DNA of 64,000 nucleotides from Gloeothece verrucosa PCC 7822 (GTDB taxonomy: Bacteria; Cyanobacteriota; Cyanobacteriia; Cyanobacteriales; Microcystaceae): positions 310,001 through 374,000 of the forward strand of contig NC_014501.1 of assembly GCF_000147335.1 (NCBI RefSeq). Direction: 5' to 3'. The translations under genes were made by a program, and so were the position numbers. A model generated the notes under the pieces. The model searched no databases, had not been told where the DNA came from, and was given only the letters and a program-made list of their open reading frames with translations. Positions 8,489-18,617 of this stretch are shown here, piece after piece (position 1 is the first letter of the stretch; each line of letters opens with the position of its first letter).

Positions 8489-8598
8489 TATAAAAGCGAT
8501 CGTAGGGTAGGGTGGGCAAAAGTAGTTTAAAATCTATTTCGACCTTGCCCACCTGTTCAGCAGACACTAGCTAAAATGCCAATAATTTTGGGAAGGTC

Positions 8599-9150
8599 TC
8601 AGAGATAATATTCATTAAAATCAATTTTAATTGCCTTACCTTCAAGTTGTAAAAATTTCCAAATGTTACCCGATGTCACCGCCCCTAAAATAATCGGAAT
8701 ATTATTACCTTCTCGCTCATTAAAAATTTGTGCCGCTACCATTTGGGCCACACATTGACCTAATCCTCCTACAATATTTTCTTTTTTCGCTTCTACTAGG
8801 CTGATCACGGGAGAGGTAATAAATAGCTGTTCAGGAGAAGCACTAATTAAAAAGTCACAAGTGCCATTTAAGCCTTGTTCTAGATCAACATTGAACTCTA
8901 CTCCTGAAAAAAGACTTATTTTTAAATAAGCTTGTTTTCTTAAATCTAATAAAATTGGAGCAATAATCATTTCAGAGCGAGCTTTTTCTGTGTTTATTTT
9001 TAGTGCAAGTTGGGAATTTTCTCTCAAGAAGCTATCAAGTAATTGACTAGGAGCAAGTTCAGTCGTTTGAGCAAAAAGGTCTAAGTCTTCAATGATTTTT
9101 AAGTCAAAAGATTTTTTGACCTTGGCCAAAGTGAAATCGCTGTAAGACAT
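8599..9150 (-). CDS. Hypothetical protein with PD-(D/E)xK nuclease-like core
   Basis: A 183-residue protein with no name I recognise. The middle has an Asp in GTCDFLI (about residue 97), then a beta strand ending SLVEAKKEN (about 117-125), then a helix-forming [18 protein letters not shown]. The D-x(n)-ExK arrangement followed by a helix with Gln is the core of PD-(D/E)xK nucleases, including the restriction-endonuclease-like proteins common in cyanobacteria. Single gene, ATG start. The nuclease reading is inference from the motif; a dead or structural version is possible. Confidence 0.75.
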   Translation of the reverse strand: MSYSDFTLAKVKKSFDLKIIEDLDLFAQTTELAPSQLLDSFLRENSQLALKINTEKARSEMIIAPILLDLRKQAYLKISLFSGVEFNVDLEQGLNGTCDFLISASPEQLFITSPVISLVEAKKENIVGGLGQCVAQMVAAQIFNEREGNNIPIILGAVTSGNIWKFLQLEGKAIKIDFNEYYL

Positions 9151-9299
9151 TTTGAGTCAATTTAAGCAGAGTCTTTTGTTGTCTATTATAGTAATGCGGG
9201 CTAATTTTGGCCTTAAAAGAAGCCGCTAAATATACTTAGAGTTAACTGATGAGTTACTCTGGAGATTAGACACAGAAAATACCACTGGAACAACCAACG

Positions 9300-10406
9300 A
9301 TGACAAACTGGTTTACTCGCCGACAATTAATTAATCATGGTAGTAATGCTTTATTAGGGTTAGCTACCTTTAGTGCCATTAGCTTACTCAGTAAAATAGG
9401 AGCGGCTGATCCTTCAGAAGACCCAACCATCACCACTCTTAAACAACGTATTCCGATTTTAATGCGTCAAGCCCTTGTGCCGGGTATCTCTTTAGCGATA
9501 ATCAACAATGGACAATTATATTGGAATGCGACTTTTGGAGTCAAAAATTATAAAAGTAAACAACCAATCGACAATAACAGCATATTTGCGGCGGCTTCTT
9601 TAACTAAACCCTTGTTTGCTTATAGTGTCCTCAAACTCTGCGAACAAGGACAATTAAATCTCAATACTCCTTTAACTGAATATACAGCTAAACCCTATAT
9701 TAAAGACCCTAGAATTAAACAAATTACAGCCCGAATGGTTTTATCTCATACCACCGGTTTTCCTAACTGGAGTGGTAATCGTCCAGTATGGATACAAAGA
9801 ACACCCGGAACAAAATTTAGCTATTCCGGAGAAGGATATATATACTTACAAAAAGTCGTAGAAGAAATTACGAATCAATCGTTAGACAATTATATCAAAA
9901 ATAATTTTCTTGATCCTTGGGGAATGACGAGCAGTAGTTTAATCTGGGAGCCACAGTATGAAATCAGCGCAACTTTTGGACATGATCGCTTTGGCAATCC
10001 GAAAACCATGAGTAAACCCACAAAAGCCATTTCAGCAGGAAGTTTACGCACCACAGCTACAGATTATGCTCAATTTCTGATGGCGATGATGAACCCAGGA
10101 ACACCAGACAGTTCCAACCTAACTCAAGAGAGTCTCGACGAAATGTTGCGTCCTCAAATTAAAATTACGCCCTCTCTAGATTGGGGTTTAGGATGGGGAA
10201 TAGAACATAGTGCTAATCAGGATTACTTTTGGCATTGGGGAGATGTAGGAAGCTTTAAAAGCTTTACTGTTTCCAACAAAAAACAAAAAAACGGCATTGT
10301 TATTTTAACCAATAGTGAAAACGGGCTGAAAATTTGCTCCGAAATAGTCGGTTTATCCCTAGGTGGGCAACATCCAGCTTTTCGTTTTAGCATGATTCGT
10401 TATTAA
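9300..10406 (+). CDS. Beta-lactamase-fold serine hydrolase
   Basis: 368 residues. The N-terminus MTNWFTRRQLINHGSNALLG has a twin-arginine-like pair followed by a hydrophobic stretch (to about residue 36), so export is likely. The class C beta-lactamase/esterase fold then follows: the S-x-x-K nucleophile in AASLTKPLF (about residue 100), a Tyr motif FSYSGEGY (about 178) and a late HWGDVGSF in place of the KTG box. Such proteins are esterases, peptidases or D-amino-acid hydrolases more often than antibiotic resistance enzymes. The neighbouring Uma2 gene follows by about 20 bp and may be co-transcribed. Confidence 0.88.
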   Translation: MTNWFTRRQLINHGSNALLGLATFSAISLLSKIGAADPSEDPTITTLKQRIPILMRQALVPGISLAIINNGQLYWNATFGVKNYKSKQPIDNNSIFAAASLTKPLFAYSVLKLCEQGQLNLNTPLTEYTAKPYIKDPRIKQITARMVLSHTTGFPNWSGNRPVWIQRTPGTKFSYSGEGYIYLQKVVEEITNQSLDNYIKNNFLDPWGMTSSSLIWEPQYEISATFGHDRFGNPKTMSKPTKAISAGSLRTTATDYAQFLMAMMNPGTPDSSNLTQESLDEMLRPQIKITPSLDWGLGWGIEHSANQDYFWHWGDVGSFKSFTVSNKKQKNGIVILTNSENGLKICSEIVGLSLGGQHPAFRFSMIRY

Positions 10407-10426
10407 TTTTGAGGAGGCTAAAAATT

Positions 10427-11149
10427 ATGGTTTCTCAACTACCCCATCCCGCAACCGAACAAGACATTATCTATCCCGATAGCGACGGTCAACCAATGGC
10501 AAATAATACAATACAATATCGTTGGCTGGTAACAATTCAGCAAAACTTAGACTGGCTTTATGCTGATGAGCAGAATATTTTCGTCGCGGGTGACTTATTT
10601 TGGTATCCTCTGGAGGGAATTAATACGGTTGTTAATGCACCAGATATTATGGTGGTATTTGGACGACCCAAAGGAGATAGATTATCTTATAAACAATGGC
10701 AAGAAGATAATATTCCTCCTCAAGTAGTTTTTGAAATCTTATCTCCAAGTAACACCTCAGTAGAGATGGCAAAAAAATTACTGTTTTATGAACGTTACGG
10801 CGTAGAAGAGTATTATATTTACGACCCTCAAAACAATCAATTACAAGGTTGGATTAAAGGAGAATATGGACTCGAGGTGATTGAAGCCATCGAAAATTGG
10901 GCGAGTCCCCGTTTAGGCATTCGCTTTGAACTATCCGCCGAAGAATTATTGCTGTATCGTCCTGATGGCTCAAAATTCTTTTCTTATCAAGAGATTAGCC
11001 ACCAGTTAGAAGAAACCCAAAACAAATTAGAACAAACTGAACAACAATTAGAACAAACTGAACAACAATTAGAACAAGAACGACAACGAACTCAAGAAAT
11101 GAGCGAGTTATTAAAACAATACCAAGAGCGTTTTGGCGAGTTGAGCTAG
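10427..11149 (+). CDS. Uma2 family (DUF820) endonuclease-like protein with coiled-coil tail
   Basis: 240 residues from the ATG at 10427, ten bases after a strong GAGGAGG site at 10411. Residues 1-185 form the Uma2/DUF820 PD-(D/E)xK-like fold: an Asp in VNAPDIMVVFG, PPQVVFEILSPSN with its Glu, then FYERYGVEEYYIYDP. The family is greatly expanded in cyanobacteria and its function is unsettled. The C-terminus (about 200-240) is a coiled coil built from a repeated LEQTEQQ unit encoded by a duplicated 21-bp DNA block near 11031-11072. It follows the serine hydrolase gene closely and ends at a hairpin. Confidence 0.85.
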   Translation: MVSQLPHPATEQDIIYPDSDGQPMANNTIQYRWLVTIQQNLDWLYADEQNIFVAGDLFWYPLEGINTVVNAPDIMVVFGRPKGDRLSYKQWQEDNIPPQVVFEILSPSNTSVEMAKKLLFYERYGVEEYYIYDPQNNQLQGWIKGEYGLEVIEAIENWASPRLGIRFELSAEELLLYRPDGSKFFSYQEISHQLEETQNKLEQTEQQLEQTEQQLEQERQRTQEMSELLKQYQERFGELS

Positions 11150-11156
11150 GCCTATC

Positions 11157-11182
11157 TACAGAGGTACCCTACCACCTCTGTA
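11157..11182 (+). terminator. Hairpin after the Uma2 gene
   Basis: A perfect 9-bp stem (TACAGAGGT/ACCTCTGTA) with an 8-nt loop, 8 bp after the stop codon. No clean T run follows directly, although the DNA downstream is A/T-rich. Confidence 0.5.
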
Positions 11183-11291
11183 AACTAAAATCTTCATTTT
11201 TTACCCCCCCCTAACATCTAAGCCATAATCAACGTACAATAGAGCCAAGGCCATCTAAAAAAGTGTCTATCTAATTTGACAAAAATTCTGA

Positions 11292-14200
11292 GTGAATAGT
11301 AAAGCCGCCAACTCAACGTTAAACCTAGAAACCCTATTTCCTTTTGAACTGGATCAATTCCAGAAAAAGGCGATCACCGCCCTAGAACAAGGTAAATCAG
11401 TAGTAGTGTGTGCCCCCACCGGCTCGGGGAAAACCCTTGTGGGTGAATATGCCATTTATCGCGCCCTAGCTCGAGGAAAACGAGTTTTTTACACCACTCC
11501 CCTTAAAGCCCTATCTAACCAGAAATGTCGAGATTTCCAAGAAAAATTTGGACAAACACCATTTTTAGCTCATCGGGTTGATGTTGGCTTGATTACAGGA
11601 GATATCGTGATCAATCCTGATGCACCAATCATAGTGATGACAACGGAAATTTTCCGCAATATGCTCTATGAAACCCCCATTGGTGAAGTAGGAACATCTT
11701 TAGAAAATGTAGAAACAGTGGTTTTAGACGAATGTCACTACATTAGTGATAGTGGACGGGGGACAGTGTGGGAAGAATCAATCATTTATTGTCCGCCCAC
11801 CATTCAATTAGTAGCCTTATCAGCCACCATTGGCAACCCAGAAGAACTAACTGACTGGATTAATAAAGTTCGCCAAAAAAGGGAAAATAAGCAATTTTTA
11901 GAGCAAAAAATCTCGACGTGTGAATTAATTAATTCAGATTTCCGTCCGGTTCCCTTAAGCTTTTACTTTAGCACTAAGCAAGGGCTTTTTCCTCTGCTCA
12001 ACAGCAAAAACACAGCCATCAATCCCCGTCTCCTCCCCAAAAAAAACCAGAAAAAACAGCGCCGCATCAGACGAGAAGAATGTCCTACCATTCTAGAAAT
12101 TGTAGAACAATTGCAATTCGGTCAAATGCTGCCGGCGATTTACGTCATATTTAGTCGCCGGGGATGTGATCAAGCTATTCAATCCTTGGGTTCATTAAAC
12201 TTAGTTAATAGAGAGGAAGAAAAAGAACTTTGTTGGCGTTTGTTAGTTTTCTTTTTAGCGGAAAATGCCAGTTTACAAGAGCAACTCCTCAACTATTTTG
12301 CTAAAAATAATCCGGATTTACGCGATAAAATCTACTCGTTTTTAGCCAATAATCCTGATGCAACCGAGCAACTCCTAGAAATTTTACAAACCCAACCCGA
12401 AATAAAAAGTCAGCTATTCCAATATTTAGCCAGCGAGTCCAAATTTATCCGCTTAGATCACCTTGAACCCCTCACCCGAGGAATTGCCGCACACCATGCC
12501 GGCATTTTACCGGCTTGGAAAGAATTAGTGGAAAAGTTATTTGAATTAGGGTTAATTAAAGTGGTTTTTGCCACCGCCACCCTATCAGCCGGGATTAATA
12601 TGCCAGCGAGAACCACCGTAATTTCCGCCCTTTCTAAACGAACCGATGAGGGACACAGTATGTTAACGCCCTCAGAATTCCTACAAATCGCGGGCCGGGC
12701 CGGACGTAGAGGAATGGATCAATTAGGTCATGTGGTGACCGTACAAACGCCTTTTGAAGGAGCAAAAGAAGCGGCTTATTTAGCCACAGCGCAACCCGAA
12801 CCCCTAAAAAGCTGTTTTACTCCCTCTTATGGAATGGTCTTAAATTTACTGCAAAAACATAGCCTTGAACAAGCCAAGGATTTATTAGAATGCAGTTTTG
12901 CCGAATATTTAGCTCGCTTAAAACTCGCACCCGAAAAACAGGCGATTATTGAATTGACCACAGAACTAACCAAGCTAAATATAGAATTAGCCGGAATTAG
13001 TGAGGGACAAATTAATAGTTATAAAAAAATTAATGAAACCCTCAGAGAAGAAAAGCGGCTTTTAAAAATCCTAAGACATCAAGCTCAAACTAACAGAAAA
13101 AATGAAATTGTAACGCGGCTTGAGCAATTGCAAGCGGGAAAAATTGTTCATCTCAAAGGTAAGCACATCAAGGTATCTGAACCGGTGACAGCCGTCTTGA
13201 TAGGGAGTATCCCAGGTTCAGGAAAATCGCCGGATTTTGTCTGTTTAGGAGAAGATAACCGTTGGTATATCGCCGCTATTGCTGACCTATTAGATATTAA
13301 TCCGGGTTCAATTCCTTTATCAGAAATAGCAGAGATTCCTTTACCCAATTTAGAAAAAGTTCAACTTGGGCCGTGGCGAAAAGGAGATGAAAAAACCGCA
13401 AAATTGAGCCAACAAATTAAAGGTTATGCCCAAGAACTTGTGGAAGAATCCTATCTAATTGAGCAACAGCAACAAGTGGAGATCCTCGAAGCGAAACTGA
13501 ACAATCATCCTTTACAACAATACAAAAATCCCGGTCAGATACTAGAAAAATTTGAAGACCGTCAACAACTCCAAGAGGAACTGCACGCCATTCAAATCCG
13601 ATACCAAAGACATCAATCGAAAAAATCCTATTATTGGGAAGAATTTCTGCATTTGATTGAAATTTTACAACAATTCAATGCCTTAGATGGTTATACCCCC
13701 ACTCTGCTCGGAGAAGCCGCCGCTACCATTCGCGGTGATAATGAATTATGGGTCGGGTTAGTATTGATGTCTGGAGAATTAGAGCAACTTGAACCGCCTC
13801 ATTTAGCGGCGGCGGTGAGTGCTTTAATTACTGAAACGCTACGCCCTGATACCATGAGTTATTATCCTCCCTCACTACAAGTAATAGAGGTGTTTCAAAG
13901 GCAACCTAAAGGAGAGGAAACTTTAGAAATATTAATTTTACGCGCTCATTTGGCAAAAGAGGCTTACTGGCTCTGGTTTTTTGCCGTATTATACCGCCTG
14001 GTTAAAGGAGGTCCAGTTAGCCTGCAAGAAACACGCCGTCAGTTATTCCAGTCACAACGTCAAAAAATGATTACCATCCCAGTGTGGTTAGAGGATGAAT
14101 TGATGGGGTTAGTAGAAGCTTGGGCCAGAGGCACAGAATGGCAAGACCTCTGTGATGCAACCAGTCTTGATGAGGGGGACTTGGTGCGGCTTTTAAGGCG

Positions 14201-14306
14201 AACAGTGGATTTACTCTGGCAAATTCCCTACATTCCTGGAGTCTCGGCAATGTTAAGACAAAATGCCAAAGAAGCGATCATAGCCATGAAGCGTTTTCCA
14301 GTTTGA
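11292..14306 (+). CDS. Ski2-like DEVH-box RNA helicase with DSHCT C-terminus
   Basis: 1004 residues from a GTG at 11292; no nearby in-frame ATG fits better. Superfamily 2 helicase motifs are in order: Walker A APTGSGKT (about residue 41), TTPLKALSNQK (Ia), DECHYISD (II, about 152), LSATIGNPEE (III) and QIAGRAGRRGMD (VI). The long C-terminal part ends in a DSHCT-like region. Ski2/Mtr4-type helicases feed RNA to exosomes in eukaryotes; cyanobacteria have a conserved relative whose substrate is unknown, probably structured RNA in decay or ribosome maturation. Single gene. Confidence 0.92.
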   Translation: MNSKAANSTLNLETLFPFELDQFQKKAITALEQGKSVVVCAPTGSGKTLVGEYAIYRALARGKRVFYTTPLKALSNQKCRDFQEKFGQTPFLAHRVDVGLITGDIVINPDAPIIVMTTEIFRNMLYETPIGEVGTSLENVETVVLDECHYISDSGRGTVWEESIIYCPPTIQLVALSATIGNPEELTDWINKVRQKRENKQFLEQKISTCELINSDFRPVPLSFYFSTKQGLFPLLNSKNTAINPRLLPKKNQKKQRRIRREECPTILEIVEQLQFGQMLPAIYVIFSRRGCDQAIQSLGSLNLVNREEEKELCWRLLVFFLAENASLQEQLLNYFAKNNPDLRDKIYSFLANNPDATEQLLEILQTQPEIKSQLFQYLASESKFIRLDHLEPLTRGIAAHHAGILPAWKELVEKLFELGLIKVVFATATLSAGINMPARTTVISALSKRTDEGHSMLTPSEFLQIAGRAGRRGMDQLGHVVTVQTPFEGAKEAAYLATAQPEPLKSCFTPSYGMVLNLLQKHSLEQAKDLLECSFAEYLARLKLAPEKQAIIELTTELTKLNIELAGISEGQINSYKKINETLREEKRLLKILRHQAQTNRKNEIVTRLEQLQAGKIVHLKGKHIKVSEPVTAVLIGSIPGSGKSPDFVCLGEDNRWYIAAIADLLDINPGSIPLSEIAEIPLPNLEKVQLGPWRKGDEKTAKLSQQIKGYAQELVEESYLIEQQQQVEILEAKLNNHPLQQYKNPGQILEKFEDRQQLQEELHAIQIRYQRHQSKKSYYWEEFLHLIEILQQFNALDGYTPTLLGEAAATIRGDNELWVGLVLMSGELEQLEPPHLAAAVSALITETLRPDTMSYYPPSLQVIEVFQRQPKGEETLEILILRAHLAKEAYWLWFFAVLYRLVKGGPVSLQETRRQLFQSQRQKMITIPVWLEDELMGLVEAWARGTEWQDLCDATSLDEGDLVRLLRRTVDLLWQIPYIPGVSAMLRQNAKEAIIAMKRFPV

Positions 14307-14487
14307 GAGACGGTTTTTGACAATATTAAAGAATACGCCCCTACCAAGGAATTTTCCGATAATGTGGGTAGCGCTTGTTGGCGGCTAAAGTTGACCAAGA
14401 AGGAAGGGCACTGTTATTATTCTTGAGAACATCAAAAGGAACAAAAACCGGCTCATAGACTATCTTACAAATATAAGGAGGAGTGTT

Positions 14488-17238
14488 GTGTTGAGAATTG
14501 CTTTGAGAGTCAATCGGGCAGCCAAAGACCAGTTAATGATCAGCCTCCTAACAAAAAAACAACTCACTGCACTACTCTCCTCATTATTGCCATTAATCCT
14601 TTCAATATTACCGGCTACAGCCTCCCCTCGGCAGATAGGAGTAGTCAAAAGCCCAGAAAACTCTCAGCAATGGGTAGAAATAACCAATCGATTACAAGCA
14701 CTCGGCCTAAATTACTGTATTTTAGAACAATCCCAATGGCAAGAAGCCTCAGACTTAAGCAACGTCAACATCTTGCTGTTACCTAATGTAGAAAATATTA
14801 ACGGCTCTCAAGCCGAAGCCTTAGAGCAATGGATGAACGTAGGCGGAAAAGTCATTGTCAGTGGACCCACAGCAATATCCTCTCAACCCGAGATAAAAAC
14901 TCAATTACGCTCTTTATTTGGGGCATACTGGGGCTTTATTAACTCAAGAGCCGCCACTTTAAAAATAGCCAATAATCCCTCATCCGGTTGGGCCAAAGGA
15001 CTAAACTCTTTTTCGAGTACCTTTATTGGGGGTGTGATCATTCCCACGAGCGTCAATAGTCAAACGTCGGCAATTTGGAAAACCCAAGGTTCACCGCCGG
15101 CTGTCGTCGTGACCGATCAATCTACCTATTTTGGCTGGCGTTGGGGACAGGACCAAGTAGCCTCAGCTAAGTTTGATGTGGCTTGGTTGAGCGCCGCTTT
15201 GAGCCGCTATGGAATCAACCGCAACAATGTAGTGGCTCTAAAGGGTTCAGACAGCCCTACTTCCTGTAACGCGACAAAAACCGTTAATCAGCCCTCGGTT
15301 CCCGTTTTACCAAAGCCGCAACCCCAAAGTGCTAAGCCGGCCAAACCCCAAAATCAACCGGTAAGTTCATCCCCTACCAACAATTCTAATCAGCAGACTT
15401 TATCCATTTCCCCAGATGCTCCCATCAATCAATCGGTACTTTCAGGCCAAGATATCCAACAGATGAGGCAAGAATTACAAGCCTTAATAGCTCGGGTAGA
15501 AAGCACCCTTCTCGCCGCCGAAGCAACCCATAGTCAAATTGATAATTCCACCCATAATGTGGTCGAAGAATCTCTCAAGCAAGGGGATAGCCTCCAAGCG
15601 AGTTTAGTGACGGTTTCTAAAAATAATCCTTCCTATAAAGCCCTCATAGAAGCTAGAGAAGCCTTACAAACGTTTCAACAACTGGCCGAACGTGGTTCAT
15701 ATAATGAGGCCCGCCAATTGTGGTTAAAAGCTAGACGCAATCTTTGGGATAATTATCCGACGGATCGCCCCTTTGCTCAGTCAGAAATTCGCGCCATGTG
15801 GCTTGATCGAGGAACCATTGTACAGGCTAAATCTGAGCAAGAATTAGCGAAAATTTTTGATCGCATGGCCCAAGCGGGAATTAATGTGGTGTTTTTTGAA
15901 ACCATTAACGCCAGTTACCCCATTTATCCTAGTAAAATCGCTCCTCAGCAAAATCCCCTAACTCGAGGTTGGGACCCCCTCAAAGCGGCAATAAAATTAG
16001 CCCATGAGCGCAAAATGGAACTGCACGCTTGGACGTGGATTTTTGCGGCGGCTAACCAACGCCACAATGAAGTGATGAATCAACCCCTCGACTATCTCGG
16101 ACCGGTTTTAACCCTTCATCCGGATTGGGCAAACGTGAACAAACAAGGGGGGATTTTTGACTATTCTCAGGGGTATAAAAAAGCTTTCTTTGATCCGGCT
16201 AATCCAGAAGTGCAGGCTTATTTATTATCCCTACTCGAAGAAATAGTCATGAATTATGATGTGGATGGGATTCAATTTGACTATATTCGTTATCCTTTCC
16301 AATCTCCTAATCAACAACAAATTTTTGGCTATAGTAACTCCTCTCGTTGGTTGTTTAAAGAAATGACCGGCGTAGATCCGATGGATGTTGAACCCGGCTC
16401 GCCGCTTTGGAGTCAATGGAACGCTTTTCGCATACGACAAGTAGATAGTTTCGTTGCCACTGCCTCCGCACGCCTCAAACAACGTCGCCCTTCTTTAATT
16501 GTCTCGGTGGCAGTTTTTCCCCTAGAACGGCAAGACCGCCTCTCGCGTTTACAACAAAATTGGGAAGAATGGGGCAAAAATAATTGGGTAGATTTAATTT
16601 GCTTGATGACTTATGCTCTGGATACAGGGACTTTTGAAGATAAGATTAAACCGTTAAATGAGCCGGGTAGTGCTGGAGCGAGTTTAATTATTCCGGGTTT
16701 GCGGCTGCTAAAAGTGCCTGATCCGGTAACGGTTGACCAGATGCAGCTAGTCCGCAATATGCCGACAAGCGGCTTTGCTCTGTTTGCGGCAGAAAATTTA
16801 ACTCCCTCTCTAGAAATGATTTTTAATCGAACCCAAGGGTCTATCGCAGCTAATGGTGGAGAACCTTTACCGCACCGTCAACCCTTTAAAACAGTGGTGG
16901 CCCGCTATCAAGCATTACAACGGGAGTGGAGTTTTTTAGTGGCGAATAATCAATTGGCGATGGAGCAGGGAACCATGAAGCAATGGGGCAGGCAAGTTGA
17001 TGCTTTAGCCAATAGTTTCAATCAGTTAGCCGCGCAACCCTCTCGAGAAAATTTGTCTTCAGCTAGAACGGCTCTTTCACGGTTTCGCTCGTCTTTTGGG
17101 GCATGGATGCGTCAGCAACAACAAGTGGAGCCTTATCAGGTTCAGGTGTGGCAAAATCGTTTAGATACTTTAGATAAATTATTAGTTTATGGGGAGCGCA
17201 TGATGACTGAGCAACAAGCCAGAAGCCGGAGAAATTAG
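14488..17238 (+). CDS. Secreted GHL10-type (DUF187/YngK-like) glycoside hydrolase
   Basis: 916 residues from the GTG at 14488, near an AAGGAGGAG site; an ATG at 14536 is the other plausible start. A signal peptide (LLSSLLPLILSILPATA) ends near residue 46. Next come a domain of about 150 residues with a DUF4350/GATase-like look, a Pro/Ser/Asn-rich linker (about 265-310), a helical segment, and from about residue 430 to 760 a TIM-barrel GHL10 domain with NVVFFETIN, ELHAWTWIF and VDGIQFDYIRYPF. The last 150 residues are helical. It probably acts on cell-wall or extracellular polysaccharide in the periplasm. The exact substrate is unknown. Confidence 0.88.
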   Translation: MLRIALRVNRAAKDQLMISLLTKKQLTALLSSLLPLILSILPATASPRQIGVVKSPENSQQWVEITNRLQALGLNYCILEQSQWQEASDLSNVNILLLPNVENINGSQAEALEQWMNVGGKVIVSGPTAISSQPEIKTQLRSLFGAYWGFINSRAATLKIANNPSSGWAKGLNSFSSTFIGGVIIPTSVNSQTSAIWKTQGSPPAVVVTDQSTYFGWRWGQDQVASAKFDVAWLSAALSRYGINRNNVVALKGSDSPTSCNATKTVNQPSVPVLPKPQPQSAKPAKPQNQPVSSSPTNNSNQQTLSISPDAPINQSVLSGQDIQQMRQELQALIARVESTLLAAEATHSQIDNSTHNVVEESLKQGDSLQASLVTVSKNNPSYKALIEAREALQTFQQLAERGSYNEARQLWLKARRNLWDNYPTDRPFAQSEIRAMWLDRGTIVQAKSEQELAKIFDRMAQAGINVVFFETINASYPIYPSKIAPQQNPLTRGWDPLKAAIKLAHERKMELHAWTWIFAAANQRHNEVMNQPLDYLGPVLTLHPDWANVNKQGGIFDYSQGYKKAFFDPANPEVQAYLLSLLEEIVMNYDVDGIQFDYIRYPFQSPNQQQIFGYSNSSRWLFKEMTGVDPMDVEPGSPLWSQWNAFRIRQVDSFVATASARLKQRRPSLIVSVAVFPLERQDRLSRLQQNWEEWGKNNWVDLICLMTYALDTGTFEDKIKPLNEPGSAGASLIIPGLRLLKVPDPVTVDQMQLVRNMPTSGFALFAAENLTPSLEMIFNRTQGSIAANGGEPLPHRQPFKTVVARYQALQREWSFLVANNQLAMEQGTMKQWGRQVDALANSFNQLAAQPSRENLSSARTALSRFRSSFGAWMRQQQQVEPYQVQVWQNRLDTLDKLLVYGERMMTEQQARSRRN

Positions 17239-17283
17239 TAAATTTATTTGATATTAGATTTAATTCAGTTAGAATAGTTTGTT

Positions 17284-17337
17284 CCCCCTTACCTTGTTGG
17301 AGAGGGGGTTAAGACATGAGGTCATGATTATTTTTTT
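17284..17337 (+). terminator. Candidate terminator between convergent genes
   Basis: A 6-bp stem (CCCCCT/AGGGGG, 17284-17308) and a second small palindrome (catgaggtcatg) are followed by a seven-base T run near 17331. The site lies between the glycoside hydrolase gene and the leftward gene at 17353. Confidence 0.4.
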
Positions 17338-17352
17338 GAACTCAACCTAGTA

Positions 17353-18279
17353 TTAAATAGCCGCTCCTAACAGTTGAAGATTTGCGCCGTATAAATCAAT
17401 AAACCGTTTAAATAACCACTGAGTTTCATGACTTAAGACCGAATTTAAACAGACTAAACGCTCTAAATTTCTTTTCGCTAGAGTTTGTAAATAGGGCAAA
17501 TCTTCAAAAAGGGTCAAACAAGAAGCCGCGTGCAAAATTATTTGTAAAATCGGTTTATACCACGTTAAGTTGCTATAAATATCAATAAACAACTTATGTT
17601 GATTTTTACTTAAAGGAACCACATTAAAGATGACAATGATTTTTTTGTCATTGTATAGGGGAATACTCAGTTCAATGGTAAAGGGTGTATGCAAAGTTAA
17701 CTCAACTTCTACACCCGATTGCCGCCAAAGTCTTAGGATATTCACTGGTGCGGATAACATGGTTTTAAATTTGATCACCCCCCCAGTCAGAGTGGGTTGA
17801 CAATCCAGCACACCCGTTACTCTTAAATTATTTAAGCTAAAGCTATGAATGCTTTCTAAATGTTTTAAATTCAAAAGATGATAAATTTGGCAAAGATAAG
17901 GAAAAGGCAGAGTATAGGCTTGACTAATCAAGTGCTGATCTTCCAATTCTATCATCCTAGATTGTACAACATTTAAATGATCTTCATCGGGAGAAAAATG
18001 TTGTAAAGCTTCTTCATGGTTTTCAAAGATAGCATCATTTTCACCAGTCAAAATGATCTCGGGCTTTAAGCAAAGCCAACTCATACAGAAGAAACAGATG
18101 ATCGATAGATGGGTAAATTCAATCCCAGATAAATAACCATCAGCAAAAGTTGAAAAAACTCGGTCAGCAATTCCCAAGCCTAAAAAGAGAACGCCAATAA
18201 GCCAAAGATTGTTTTTAAGGTTAGCTAAAAGTCGAAAAATTTCTAGAGGTTGTTTTTTTTCTAAAGCCTTCATCATCAT
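17353..18279 (-). CDS. Hypothetical membrane-anchored protein
   Basis: 308 residues, not recognised. Two hydrophobic segments near the N-terminus (about residues 27-44, LWLIGVLFLGLGIADRVF, and 57-72, THLSIICFFCMSWLC) should anchor it. The rest is a mixed alpha/beta soluble part with a Cys-containing amphipathic region near the end. Three ATG codons in a row (18279, 18276, 18273) are possible starts. It is convergent with the glycoside hydrolase gene and lies just downstream of another small unknown gene on its own strand. Intact frame and ordinary codon use argue that it is a real gene. Confidence 0.7.
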   Translation of the reverse strand: MMMKALEKKQPLEIFRLLANLKNNLWLIGVLFLGLGIADRVFSTFADGYLSGIEFTHLSIICFFCMSWLCLKPEIILTGENDAIFENHEEALQHFSPDEDHLNVVQSRMIELEDQHLISQAYTLPFPYLCQIYHLLNLKHLESIHSFSLNNLRVTGVLDCQPTLTGGVIKFKTMLSAPVNILRLWRQSGVEVELTLHTPFTIELSIPLYNDKKIIVIFNVVPLSKNQHKLFIDIYSNLTWYKPILQIILHAASCLTLFEDLPYLQTLAKRNLERLVCLNSVLSHETQWLFKRFIDLYGANLQLLGAAI

Positions 18280-18356
18280 CAGTTAATAAAATAATCAAGA
18301 ATCACAAGTCAATTAAGGTAGTCTTATTGAAAAAATTAAACTCAAAACTAGATTTT

Positions 18357-18617
18357 TCAACTAATTTTTAAGCTTAAAGATGAATGCTCAATAAAAGTCT
18401 TATTTGCCATTGTTGTAGGAATTAAAGTCCAACCAGCTTTTAAAAGTTTTTGATAAGTTGCCCAACCTTTTGAGCCTCTAGGGATAGGATAGTCAGCAAC
18501 TTTAAGACCTGGAAAAGCTGTATAGGGTTTCCAAGGTTGGTGAGATTCTAATCGCAGATGTAGAATCATTTCTGTATCGCTTTCAAACTGGAAAAGCCAG
18601 CATAGTTGACCAGCCAT
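18357..18617 (-). CDS. Small hypothetical protein
   Basis: 86 residues starting MAGQLCWLFQFESDTEM, with a good ribosome site (AGAGGAAAT) before the ATG at 18617. It has no membrane segment. Its centre is rich in Pro, Trp and Tyr (PWKPYTAFPGL, PRGSKGWATYQKLLKAGW), which suggests a small compact fold. I do not recognise the family. It is followed on the same strand, after about 75 bp, by the 308-residue membrane protein, so the two may be co-transcribed. Confidence 0.65.
   Translation of the reverse strand: MAGQLCWLFQFESDTEMILHLRLESHQPWKPYTAFPGLKVADYPIPRGSKGWATYQKLLKAGWTLIPTTMANKTFIEHSSLSLKIS

Noticed and set aside
8316..8567. 83-codon minus-strand frame over the end of the DJ-1/PfpI gene
   Set aside because: It is antisense to a well-supported coding region and lacks a ribosome site.
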